From Copromyces sp. CBS 386.78 (taxonomy: Eukaryota > Ascomycota > Sordariomycetes > Sordariales > Sordariaceae): 64,000 nucleotides of DNA. This document shows, in pieces, positions 11,475 to 22,200 of the stretch; position 1 is the stretch's first letter, and each line of letters opens with the position of its first letter. Location: positions 124,001 through 188,000 of the forward strand of contig MU839095.1 in NCBI GenBank assembly GCA_030685235.1, written 5' to 3'. The translations under genes were made by a program, and so were the position numbers. The notes below the pieces were generated by a model, which was given only the letters and a program-made list of their open reading frames with translations, had not been told where the DNA came from and did no database searches.

Positions 11475-13334
11475 ATGCTTCGCAGGGCAATCCCCAGAGT
11501 CTCCCGGCGAACTGTCCCGGCGCAGACTTCATCCTCCCTCTCTGGCCTTTGCGCCCGCACCGCGAGAACCACCAGCACCAGCACCCCCGCGCACGCTCGC
11601 CTCCTTTCGACATCAGCTGCCAGGATGACCGCTCCCTCATCTTTGGCTCCTGTTGAGCCTCCATTCTCCTCGACCATCCCCTCCGAGTCCTTCCAGCTTC
11701 TGCCTGAGGAGAAGAAAGCCGGCGCCGCCGAGGATGCCCTCCTCCAACAACAGATCAAGGAAGTTGAGGCCTGGTGGGCGTCGCCTCGCTTCAAGGGCAT
11801 CAAGCGCGACTGGTCTGCCGCCGATGTCGTGAGCAAGCGTGGCTCGCTCCAGCAGACCTATCCCTCGTCCATCATGGCGCGCAAGCTCTGGAACTTGGTG
11901 CAAGAGCGTTACTCCCAGGGCAAGCCCATCCATACTCTGGGTGCCATCGATCCTGTTCAGATGACCCAGCAGGCGCCTCACCAGGAGGTCCTGTACATCT
12001 CCGGCTGGGCATGCTCCTCGCTTCTGACCACCACCAACGAGGTGTCGCCTGACTTTGGCGACTACCCCTACAACACCGTTCCCAACCAGGTCCAGCGTCT
12101 TCACAAGGCCCAGAGCATGCACGACCGCAAGCAATGGTTCCTGCGCAGCAAGATGACTCCTGAGGAGCGTGCCAAGACCCCTTATACCGACTACCTCCGG
12201 CCCATCATTGCCGACGGCGACACCGGCCACGGCGGCTTGACCGCTGTCATGAAGCTTGCCAAGCTGTTCGCCGAGAACGGTGCGGCCGGCGTCCACTTTG
12301 AGGATCAGATGCACGGTGGTAAGAAGTGTGGTCACCTTGCCGGCAAGGTCCTCGTCCCCATCGGCGAGCACATCAACCGTCTCAAGGCTGCCCGCTTCCA
12401 GTGGGACGTCATGGGCACCGAGAACCTCGTGATCGCCCGCACGGACTCAGAGAGTGGTAAGCTGCTCTCTTCCTCCATCGACGCCCGCGACCACGAGTTC
12501 ATCCTCGGTGTCGCCGACCCCTCCATCACCTCCCTCGCCGAGACCCTCGCCGACATGGAGGCCCGCGGCGCTCCCGGCCCGGAGATCGACGCCTACGAGG
12601 CTGAGTGGGTCAAGAACACCAAGCTCGTCACCTTCGACGAGGCCGCCCTCGCCCACTTTGAGAAGCACAACGTCCGCCAGGACCTCTTCGCCACCTACAA
12701 GGCCACCATTGCCCAGAACCCCAACATGGGCATCACGGCCCGCCGCGCCCTCGCCAACTCCATCACCCCCGAGCAACCCGTCTACTGGGACTGGGACGTC
12801 CCCCGCACGCGCGAGGGCTTCTACCACTTCCGCAGCGGCATGGCGGCCGCCACCAAGCGCGCGCTTGCCTTCGGTCCCTACGCCGACCTCCTCTGGGTCG
12901 AGACGGGCGACCCGTCCGTCGAGGTAGCCACCGAGCTCGGCCGCGCCGTGCGCGAACAGTTCCCCGGCAAGGGTCTCGTGTACAACCTTTCCCCGTCCTT
13001 CAACTGGATGGCCCACGGCTTCACCGAGGACACGCTCAAGTCGTTCATCTGGGACATTGCGAAGGAAGGATTCACCCTCCAGCTCGTGTCCTTGGCCGGT
13101 CTGCACAGCACCGCCACCATCAGCAGCGAGCTGGCCCGCCGCTTCAAGGACGAGGGCATGCAGGCGTACGTAGAGCTGGTGCAGAAGCGCGAGAAGGAGC
13201 TCGGTGTTGATGTGCTCACGCACCAGAAGTGGAGCGGCGCTAACTATGTCGATGCCATTCTGGGACACATTCAGAGCGGGAGCTCGACTAACAAGAGTAT
13301 GGGTGAGGGTAACACTGAGAACCAGTTCGTGTAA
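11475..13334 (+). CDS. Methylisocitrate lyase (isocitrate lyase family), mitochondrial
   Basis: Single exon, 619 residues. Predicted to split 2-methylisocitrate into pyruvate and succinate, the last step of the methylcitrate cycle. The first ~50 residues ([17 protein letters not shown]..., LLSTSAARM) are rich in Arg, Ser and Thr and lack acidic residues, as in a mitochondrial presequence. There is no C-terminal peroxisomal tripeptide (ends NQFV), which argues against the glyoxylate-cycle enzyme. The family active-site motif KKCGHLAGK is at residues 283-291, with catalytic Cys285. [15 protein letters not shown] (metal and substrate binding), [12 protein letters not shown] and [12 protein letters not shown] are all intact. 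Length fits fungal methylisocitrate lyases, which are longer than the ~540-residue isocitrate lyases. The divergent methylcitrate synthase neighbour supports the call. Classical isocitrate lyase cannot be excluded from motifs alone. Confidence 0.85.
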   Translation: MLRRAIPRVSRRTVPAQTSSSLSGLCARTARTTSTSTPAHARLLSTSAARMTAPSSLAPVEPPFSSTIPSESFQLLPEEKKAGAAEDALLQQQIKEVEAWWASPRFKGIKRDWSAADVVSKRGSLQQTYPSSIMARKLWNLVQERYSQGKPIHTLGAIDPVQMTQQAPHQEVLYISGWACSSLLTTTNEVSPDFGDYPYNTVPNQVQRLHKAQSMHDRKQWFLRSKMTPEERAKTPYTDYLRPIIADGDTGHGGLTAVMKLAKLFAENGAAGVHFEDQMHGGKKCGHLAGKVLVPIGEHINRLKAARFQWDVMGTENLVIARTDSESGKLLSSSIDARDHEFILGVADPSITSLAETLADMEARGAPGPEIDAYEAEWVKNTKLVTFDEAALAHFEKHNVRQDLFATYKATIAQNPNMGITARRALANSITPEQPVYWDWDVPRTREGFYHFRSGMAAATKRALAFGPYADLLWVETGDPSVEVATELGRAVREQFPGKGLVYNLSPSFNWMAHGFTEDTLKSFIWDIAKEGFTLQLVSLAGLHSTATISSELARRFKDEGMQAYVELVQKREKELGVDVLTHQKWSGANYVDAILGHIQSGSSTNKSMGEGNTENQFV

Positions 13335-13881
13335 GGGAGTTTTTGGGAAGTCGGGATACAGTACGTACTTGATTGAGTCGGGAAGTGGTACAAACCTACC
13401 AGGTATTAGGTTCTGAAGTCAATGAGGGACTTGCTAGGCGGGCAGCTATTTCGGGTTCGGTTGGTTGGCTCAAGGCGAAGTCTTTGCATGGCGTTTCATG
13501 GGGCGTCTTTTTCTAATGTTCTTTTTTTCTTTTTTCTTGGTTATTGCAGCATACTTTTCTTGGTCTATAAGTAGCCTAGCTGCTCTTGTTTATGTGGCTA
13601 GCTAGATCGATGTTATACGAAAGGTTCTTTATGGATATCCATGTCATCTTCACGTAGATGTAATGTACGATGATAGCTATACCTTGCATACCACATCCAT
13701 ATCGCTGTGCATCATTCTGACCACATACACGAACCTCACATCGCGTCGCTTTGTACCTTTATAGACATAGCAGGAACGCGGCGTTTGTCTATTGTGCAGT
13801 GCATATGTACGAAAAAAAAATCATCGTTAATCATAATCTCTCTCTCTCTATGACCTAGTCACCCCTTCTTCTTCATCAGTT
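13335..13881. other. 3' flanks of two convergent genes
   Basis: A 547-bp stretch between the stop codons of the lyase gene (plus) and the dehydrogenase gene (minus). It is AT-rich with T runs near 13510-13540, an A9 run near 13813 and a CT dinucleotide tract near 13840. It most likely holds the two 3' UTRs. No gene is seen. Confidence 0.6.
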
Positions 13882-14906
13882 CTACTCCTCCAACGTCTCC
13901 TTCAAAGCATTATTAACCGGCGCCGCCGTCGCCGGTCCCTCGGGCGTGACATATGCCTTGGTCATGCCTCCATCAACCACCATATCATGCCCATTAACAA
14001 AACTCGCCTCGTCGCTCGCCAGGAAAACCACCGCCTGCGCTTGCTCCACCGCCTCCCCAAACCTTCCACTCGGGAAATGAATCTCCCTCCTCAGCCTCTT
14101 CGCCTTATCATCACCCAACCAATCCTGCAACAGCGGCGTGTTGAGGGGAGCCGGACAAAGCGAGTTAAACCTGAACCCCTCGCGCGCATGCACCATCGCC
14201 AGCTCCCTCGTCATGGCCAACACGGCGCCCTTGGAGGCCGTGTAAGCCAGTTGCGGGGTGGCGGACCCGACCAGGGCCACGACACTGGCGGTGTTGATGA
14301 TGGACCCCTTGGTCTTTTTGTGCTTGCGCAGGGACAAGACGGCGTGTTTGCAGCCGAACCAGACCCCCTTGACGTTGATGTTGTGCGTTAGGTCCCAGAT
14401 GGCTTCGGGGGTGGCGATGGCGTCGTCGTCGCGGGCGTGCATGATGCCGGCGTTGTTGAAGATTATGTCGAGGCCGCCCCAGGGGTCGAGTGTTTCCACC
14501 ATTTTTTGAACGTCAGACTCCTTGGAGACGTCGCAGACCTGTTTTTGTTTTTCAACACGATTAGTTTGTGTTGTTTCTTGGTCTGGTAGGAGTGGGTTTC
14601 TTGGGTGCATTGAGGCGGAAACCTCAATGGGTGAGATGACGTACGATAGACTCAACTCGCGACGCGTTGGGCACCAGTTGCTTGACTTTGGCTTCGGCGC
14701 GCTGGACGGCTTCGGCCGAGATGTCGGCCATGAGCACGTTGGCGCCCTCTTTGGCGAAGAGGATGCTGGTTTCTAGGCCGATGCCTCTGTTCGGACATGG
14801 GAGAGTCAGAAATCGGGTTTCTTTTGCGGTGGTTTGGGTGTCTAGACTTGACTTACCCAGCAGCGCCGGTGATGATGGCATTCTTGCCCGCAAGACGTCC
14901 AGGCAT
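13882..14906 (-). CDS. Short-chain dehydrogenase/reductase (SDR)
   Basis: Model complement(join(13882..14538,14645..14786,14857..14906)), 282 residues. NAD(P)-dependent oxidoreductase of the classical SDR fold; substrate unknown. The start at 14906 gives MPGRLAGKNAIITGAAG, and the first join completes the Rossmann motif TGAAGGIG. The second join (donor gtacgt, acceptor acag) gives VESIVCDVSKE, with the conserved acidic residue at the end of beta-3/4. Later motifs are NNAGIM, INTASVVALVG with the catalytic Ser, YTASK with the catalytic Tyr and Lys, and the C-terminal VNGHDMVVDGG typical of the family. ADIS after beta-2 has an Asp, which suggests preference for NAD over NADP. The closest type is the cyclopentanol/levodione-dehydrogenase-like fungal SDR group. 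It is convergent with the lyase gene, with no evident pathway link. Confidence 0.9.
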
Positions 14907-16617
14907 GATATGTATGGATTTGTTAGGAGGTTGAGGTTAAAAATGAAGTTTTCGAGGTTCGTCTTGCGTAGGTGAACAAGAGAAGCTATCGAGGTGTTGG
15001 TTGCTTGGAGGAAGGATGAGCAGCGGGGCAGTTGATAGATAAGGTTCACGGACAGGACGGAGAAACTAATGTATTTGGGATCTGGCGGAGAACAATGACG
15101 TTCTTTTGGGATTCAGAGAAAGAGCAATGGAAAGGGATTATCACGGAACAGATTCACTGAAGCTTCAATAAACACTCGCCTCAGGTGGACTATCTCTTTC
15201 AGATAGCATCCAACAAATAGACACAAAACACGGCAAGCTATCAAACGGGAGGAGGCGGTTGTTGCTGATCAAATAATGGATCCGAGAACGGCGACATCGC
15301 AACACACAGAAAGGGAGAGAGAGGTACATCGTGTTATCATGCTTGCTCCCCACCGCGAACCACAGATTCGCAGCCTGTCCTTCCCTTTGAGCCATGGCCC
15401 GGCTGTCAGCTGATCTTGTGACGTTTGATAAGCATCCTCGACATCGCAAGCTCACTGGTGAGTTTTTGATAAGTGGATAGATTACCCCGGAGGTTGTCGT
15501 GGTGTTGTTTCTGTTTGTCACCAGCCGGCCAACAAGGTATGGATGACCTGCTCAGGAGAATGAGGGGTGATGGGTCCTTTCGTATGGCTGCCCCGCCGCT
15601 CTTAGCTTCATCGTGGGCATGATGTGGCCTTGAGTGGATGGAATCGTGGACATTTCTGGCGTCATGGTTCTGTTTCACAAACTGTCTTGGTGTGGTTGAC
15701 ATTCTGAGCATGTTTGTCTATGAACTTTCATCTCGATTATCAGAGGTGGCTTTGATCGCATACGAGAACAGGAGCGGCTTGTTCAGTCGGTCGGTTTCAA
15801 GACATTCGAGGGCTTGATCAGCTGGCCAGAGCGGGGTTGCCAGTATTCGCCGATGACGGAGCTGTCTTAGAGAGAGAGGGTTCAATTGTTGTGACACGGT
15901 GAGCTTATCGTCTCGCGCCGCCGGCTGTGACCGCAGGAAGATCATTGAGAAGATATGTCGGCTCTTATATGCAGAGACGAGGTATTATTATATGATATGC
16001 TTCTTTGACGAGAATTTCGACAAGATCGAGTATCGCATGATGCCATCAGTGGAATAAGATCTTGCTTGCATTGGGAAGGTCATGACCCTCAAGAGGTACA
16101 GTTCGTAGCGTAGAGGTACTGTGCTGTCCAAGTGAAAGCCAAGGTACAACCCTGATGATCAAGCTTTCGGAAGCTGAAGCGGTGACGTAGAGTCTCTTCG
16201 TTCACAAATGTGATTGGCTGCTGCAGTGTGCAACTTGAATCGTTCCTCTCCGATAAGCTTATCGGTCCTCCAGTGCGCACTATGCAACTGCCCGATTGCA
16301 GTTCAGGAACCACTGCACTGTTCAGAGGTGATCGTCATCATCCCATCCGCCATTTCGTCCGGTTCAACAGACCCATCTTTCGCGTCGTGCCCTTTTTTCC
16401 GTCCAACCTGAAGAACAACCTAAAGACAACCAGAGTGTCCTATTTCGTGTATCGACGACGAGGTGTTGAACTTCTCTTGACACGCGCATCTCAGCTATTC
16501 CTCCGCCAGTCACCGACTCTCTTCTCGAACGATTGATCACCGCTTTCAAGTCCCGAACGTCCCCTTGCGCTTCTACGTACATACTCCCTCCAAGATCGAA
16601 GATCACCGACATTCAAA
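14907..16617. other. Divergent intergenic region, no supported gene
   Basis: About 1.7 kb separating the SDR gene from the glutamine-synthetase-like gene. Only short open frames (up to ~118 codons) without domains are seen. The last ~200 bases are pyrimidine-rich, as expected of a fungal promoter and leader for the gene starting at 16618. Confidence 0.6.
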
Positions 16618-18279
16618 ATGGCTACCAACGGTAACGACACGAAAGAGATAACGGCGGCACAGCTCCCCGACCTGCTCGCCAATGACAACTCAGTCAAGCT
16701 CGCCGGCATCGATGTCGACGGCCAGCTGCGCGGCAAGCTTGTATCCAAGAAGAAATTCCTCTCTATTGCCGAATCAGGTTTCGGCTTCTGCTCTGTCATC
16801 TTCGGATGGGATATGCACGATCAAACATACATAAAAGAGCTGAAGGTCAGCAACAAGGAGAACGGATACAGAGACATCATTGCCATTCCAGATCTGAACA
16901 GCTTCCGGCGCATCCCGTGGGAGAACAATGTGCCCTTCTTCTTGATTAGCTTCCATGACCCCGATACCATGGAACCTGTGTCGGCATGCCCGCGTGGTCT
17001 GCTGAGGAAACAGTTGGCAAAGCTGGGTGAAAGGGGATATGGGGCTATGGCTGGAGGTAGGTACTCTTGGACCACCAGAATCGCAGAAAACGGTGCTAAT
17101 CAAGATAACAAAAAAAAAAACAGCCGAGTACGAGTTCTTCCAGTTCCGAGCGCCGTCAGAAAGCTCTTCCGATTCAACAGCGTCGTACCTCAAGGAGAAC
17201 CCTCCCCATTCACTACCATCCTTGACCGAGGGCATGTTTGGCTACAGCTTGACACGACCGGTCCACAACAAGGATTACTACTACGATATCTTCAACACAT
17301 GTGAAGAGTTCCAATGCAACATCGAGGGCTGGCATACTGAGAGTGGACCGGGTGTGTTTGAGGCTGCGCTCGAGTTCGGCGAAGTTAAGCAGATGGCCGA
17401 CCGTGCAAGTTTGTTCAAGTACGCCTCCCCTCCTCCTTGATTTTTCACCTACGCACTTCCATGCTAATACAGCTGTCACAGATACGTTGTCAAGTCAGTG
17501 GCCACAAAATACGGAATCACCCCTTGCTTCATGGCCAAGCCCAAGCAAGGCCTCCCTGGTAACAGCGGACACATGCACATCTCTCTCGTCGACAAAGATG
17601 GCAAGAATCTTTTGGCTCGCCAAGAAGCCGATCCAAATGCCCCATATCCCGATGTGGCCTATCTCTCCGACCTGGGCAGACACTTCCTTGCCGGAATCCT
17701 CGAGGGCCTACCGGATATCATGCCCATGGTTGCCCCAACTATCAACAGCTACAAGCGACTTGTCGAAAACTTCTGGGCACCTGTAACCGTCTCTTGGGGC
17801 TTGGAGCACCGTGCCGCTTCTATCAGACTTATCGGTCCTCCGGGCTCCAAGGCCGGTGCGACCCGCTTCGAAGTTCGCGTTCCTGGTGCGGATGCCAACC
17901 CGTTCTACGTTTTGTCCGCCGTACTCGCATTGGGCTGGCGTGGCGTGGAGAAGAAGCTCGAGATCCCATGCCCGCCGCTAGGAAAGGGCGAGCAGGTTGG
18001 CGGAGAGACAGATGCGGGTGCTAGACTGGCCAAGAGTCTGAAGGAGGCCACGGAGCGGTTTATGAGGAAGGATAGCATCGCGAGAGAAGTGTTTGGAGAC
18101 GAGTTTGTGGACCACTTTGGTGGGACGAGAGAGCATGAGATCCGGCTTTGGGATGAGGCAGTCACGGATTGGTAAGTTACTGCTCTACGCTTTTTATCCG
18201 TGCTTCCTGAATGGGGGTTTCACCACAGTATGCTAACAATCTGAATAGGGAGATGAAGAGGTATATTGAGACCGTCTAA
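16618..18279 (+). CDS. Stand-alone type-I-like glutamine synthetase family protein (FluG C-terminal type)
   Basis: Model join(16618..17056,17124..17418,17482..18171,18249..18279), 484 residues. A glutamate-amine ligase fold; the amine acceptor is unknown. The start follows a pyrimidine-rich leader ending TTCAAAATGG. The beta-grasp N-terminal half begins VKLAGIDVDGQLRGKLV. The catalytic half shows HTESGPGVFEAALEF (metal-binding Glu residues), GNSGHMHISL (the GS ATP/metal His motif), and RLIGPPGSKAGATRFEVRVP with substrate and phosphate Arg residues. It lacks the amidohydrolase half of FluG. Length and motifs fit the small fungal GS-I-like proteins related to gamma-glutamylpolyamine synthetases rather than eukaryotic GS-II. 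Three introns have consensus donors (gtaggt, gtacgc, gtaagt) and gctaat-type branch sites. The last exon codes for only 9 full residues. Confidence 0.85.
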
Positions 18280-18943
18280 ACCGCTGAACGCTTTCCTTTA
18301 TTTTGTCCATCGTTCATGAAGAATGAGCTACACGGCTTACTGTTCTTGGGCTGTTATGCGCTGGAGTCATTTTGAATTTTGGATAGTGTTATTCGCATCC
18401 TTAAACAGTTTAATGTGATACCCAGTCATGTTTTACGTTCTTCAGTTCTCTCCAATGTGAGCGCCTTCTCCTTTTCCATACCACATTGTCCACCAGACTC
18501 AAGCCCAGTGAGCTGCCCGCACAATGCGTCCGCCGCCGCTCCTTCCACTTTCTTCCTTTCTTCCATCCCATCCCATCGCGCAGCGAAGCAGATTAGCTCG
18601 GACCGCCTAACGGGTATATGATTGACCCGATTGGCACTTACTTTCACCAACAACCGCTTGGTCGAGTGGCGTAACGGTCTACCGTCCTAACACCTTAAAC
18701 TCCTCAACTCAAAAATTCCTGTCCGGTTTGGGAAACGATAATGTACATTCAAGTAACCGATAGCGTGTTCCATCATCGTAAGCCCCGTCCACAATTACCT
18801 TTGGGTATGGGATCTGCAGGTGTGAGCAGCGACAGAAGAAGGTATAAAAAAAAAGTGCAACGTCACAAGAGGATAGTTAGGGTATTTCGACGGTTAATCG
18901 TCTCGTTACTTGGACGAGCGGTTGTTGGTCTTTTTCTTTGTAG

Positions 18944-18980
18944 GTACCTTTTTGTACCTTTTTGTACCTTTTTTGTACCT
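18944..18980. repeat. GTACCTTTTT 10-bp minisatellite
   Basis: GTACC starts at 18944, 18954, 18964 and 18975, separated by T5, T5 and T6 spacers. This gives four units with a 10-11 bp period. It lies in the gene-free stretch. Confidence 0.8.
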
Positions 18981-19226
18981 TCTTCGGAGGCATGGGGAGG
19001 AGGAATAGGTTGAGGAGCGGGAGGTGGTGTGTTCGAATCATAGTGGTCGTGTCTCTTTTTTTTTCGCATTTGTTTCTTCTGCCTTCTACTTTTCGTGGGA
19101 CTTTCTTTGACGAGCGCTGACTACTATGAAGCAGGTGATCGAGTATGCTAAGGTAGAGTGAGGTAGGTTGTCGCAAAGTAGCGAGCTCATGTTATACCCA
19201 CCGATTGCTCTTCCGTCTGACGGAGG

Positions 19227-19281
19227 TTTTTTTTTTTTTTCCTTTTTTTTTTTTCCTTTTTTTTTTTCCTTTTTTTTTTTT
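19227..19281. repeat. Homopyrimidine tract: T-runs separated by CC
   Basis: T14 followed by three units of CC plus T11-12, 55 bp entirely pyrimidine on the plus strand. Probably slippage-derived; a nucleosome-disfavouring or triplex-prone role is possible but unproven. Confidence 0.85.
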
Positions 19282-22200
19282 ACACATATGATGTTGTTGG
19301 TGATGACATCTTAGTTCGAGTAAGCCAAGTAGTTCACGTCATGCTAAATCGACATCATTTTAGTGGAGTTGAAGTCAGACTGCCGCAAGCGGCGCCAGGT
19401 CAAATTAAGGTTGGTGGTGACGATGACTTTTGTTTTATGCTGCCGACTGCATGCGACTCTCCTCACGCCTCACTTTGCGGGTGCGGCTTGGATAGGGCAG
19501 CGGCGCGGAAGCGAAGCGGTGGTGATGGTTGACGAACTCTGTGGGTATTTCCAAAGTGATTCCACTCTTTTCCTGTGTAATGTCACTTCATGCTCCTAAC
19601 ACAAAGAATTATCTCGAGAGTCGGATTATATGAAGTGAAGAGCTAGTGAAGGTTTGGCGCGTATTTCGTTTAGTGTCATCATCTTACCTACCTGATACCT
19701 GTACTACAGCAGTATACGTAAGCAGCCGAGCAGTTCGTCTTCAGATGTGGAAACGTTGGAGTAATGAGTATGCCGAACGGTGAGGTGGTGTTGCTAAGTA
19801 GGTACGCAAATCCCTTTCTGCCCTCCAGCTTTTGCAACAGGTTGGCAAACACCGTGGATGATTCTGGATGCACGATCTGTGACTTGGGTTCAAATTACAA
19901 TATGGCATCAAAAAAAGAGAGAGAAAATAACTGTTTCTATAGTCATGACAGGGATGGTCTTGGTGTTTCTGCAATCTTTTTCGAGTTTGAAAAGCGGTAG
20001 ATGTTGCCAATATGGTAAAGATTTGAGAGGACGGACGGACCATGCCTGGATGCGAGGTGCCATCGCGAACGACACTCCGAAAGCGAGGACCGGCCAAACA
20101 TCATCCTCAAAAGAAGCCAGCGTAGGATATTGCTTGATTCTCTCACCAAAATTGGAGTCAAGGTCAAAGGTCTGGAACAATCTAGAATACCGTATATACG
20201 AGACTACCTTACTCAAGACACTGTCTGTTTCAAGTAGCCATGGCGAGGTCCCGGGAACGTGACGTTCGAGAAAGGAGTCACGGCATATCAAGTGTCACGT
20301 CGGATTTTCTTTTGTGTGACAGTTACTATGTGTGCACTCTCAATCATTCTCTCATGCTACCTATCCAGAGGCATCCGTGCTACTACCTTGAGATTTATCA
20401 TAGGAGGATAAACCTGATCTTGATGGTAGGAATAAGACGCATGGCAATGATTCCGATGTCAGACCATCATTGTAAGTGTCTTTTCATGGGAGGATATGTA
20501 TAGGTTATGGCGCCATAAGAAAGAATCGAGTAATGGTTGTATCTTGGAGTATGCTCAACATGCCCTTGGGAGGATACAAGCAAGACAAGGAGCATCCGGT
20601 GCTGCAGTCAGAACGTTTTGTTTCCCGGTGAACGTATAATTCAGCAATGGAAATGAAGACTTGCTTCATTCTCATCGAGTCAAGGATAATTCAAAGTCGT
20701 TTGGTGAGAATCGGTAACTAAAGTCTGAACAGGTAGGGACCCAGGACTTGCCGTCTTCTTTTTGGCTGGATTCCCATAAAAACTCACAGCGAGGTCTCTA
20801 GATCCAGATAAGGATGAACGTCTATCTGATATATCTTGGACTTCTGGTGGCCAACAAGCCAGCGCCTTGAAGAGTCGCGGTGAAGAGCCTCAACGAGACT
20901 CAACATTATCTGCCCAATCGTGAAGTCTTGATAAGTCGGTACCTTGATCAGCGAGGTATTTTGGGAAGAAGCCGAAGCAAAAAGGACGAAAGGATTCTCT
21001 GCCCTGCTGGGCTACAGGGCTACCATGACAGGCATAGAGGAGGGGGGGAAGGGCTTGGAAGGCTAATTTCCCCCAATAGCGGCTGCCTGCTGCGGCTGGG
21101 AGCCAGGATGATTGTGATGCCGGTTCTTGAGCCACACATGGTCAGCACTAAGAAACGGCGGAATGTTGAGAGTGGGCGGAAAATAGCCAACCAAAGGGAA
21201 GGAAATCATGAAAAGCTAGAAGGGGGGGAGGGGTGAAGGAATCATAAATTTTTTGACATGCCATCTGTCACCAATGGATTTTGCGAGATTCTGCATTTTG
21301 TCCGATTCAAGATGCGATAACCGCTCTTTTGTCGCAGCGCATGTTGGATATCAGCTAGCACCCGCTCAGCGGCCCGCAGCTGAAAGATGAAATGATATAA
21401 AAATGGGAAATGTCGCGGGAGTTGACTAGTTACCTACCACAAAGTGGAAGTTCAACGTCCGGTTGGACCCTGATCGAAGGACCCACTTTTTCATTGGCGC
21501 CCAAGCTCCGATTCTTGGCAGTCTTACGAGTGGAACCCTCTACGGCAGCGCCAAGCCAACCTCAACCCAACCCAACGAACCATTTCACTTTCTCTTCTCA
21601 CTTTCGTTCCGTCTTCTTCTGCAACGACAGGTCTTTATAGACATGACAGACAATCGCAACTCAACGGGCTTGACACGCGCCGCCTCTTCACCTGGCACTC
21701 ACGCCCATCCTTAGCCGCGGGGATTATATACCTCTTTTATGGAGATAGAGGGCCGCTTTCAGCTGTTGGCCACATCGCCTTGTCCCCCATTTCCCGTCCT
21801 TTACGTACCAAAACCACCCCGAGGCTTATCGCAATCAACATGGAACCGATGCTGCTTATTCAAGTCGCCTCTCTGACCACTACCCAGATGACGCCATACT
21901 TTGTCCCTTTGTGTCTGGACTGGACGTCCTGGCGGCATTTTGAATAGTTAAAGGCAGGTTCTCCGCCTCTCTCCATCTGAGACCTTCGGCAAGTTCCAAA
22001 CTTGCCATCTCCTTTTCAACCTCAATACACCGGGCTGAACAGCATGCAGCGCTTATCCAAAGGACAGAAAGGTTGCAGAGTTCTGGTCGCTCCTCGACGA
22101 TTGGCGGCTTGACCGGCATAGCGTCGGGTTGGCTTCACTGTGCCGCATCGCAGCTCGATCGCAACTGGTCCCATTCCAGTGTGTTTCCCCTTTGGGTCAT

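Noticed and set aside
11637..13268. Two long minus-strand frames opposite the lyase gene
   Set aside because: Shadow frames; the plus strand carries the complete enzyme with its active-site motif.
18655..18720. Sequence resembling a tRNA D-arm near 18660
   Set aside because: No matching T-arm (TTCRA) or acceptor stem could be found at the right distance.
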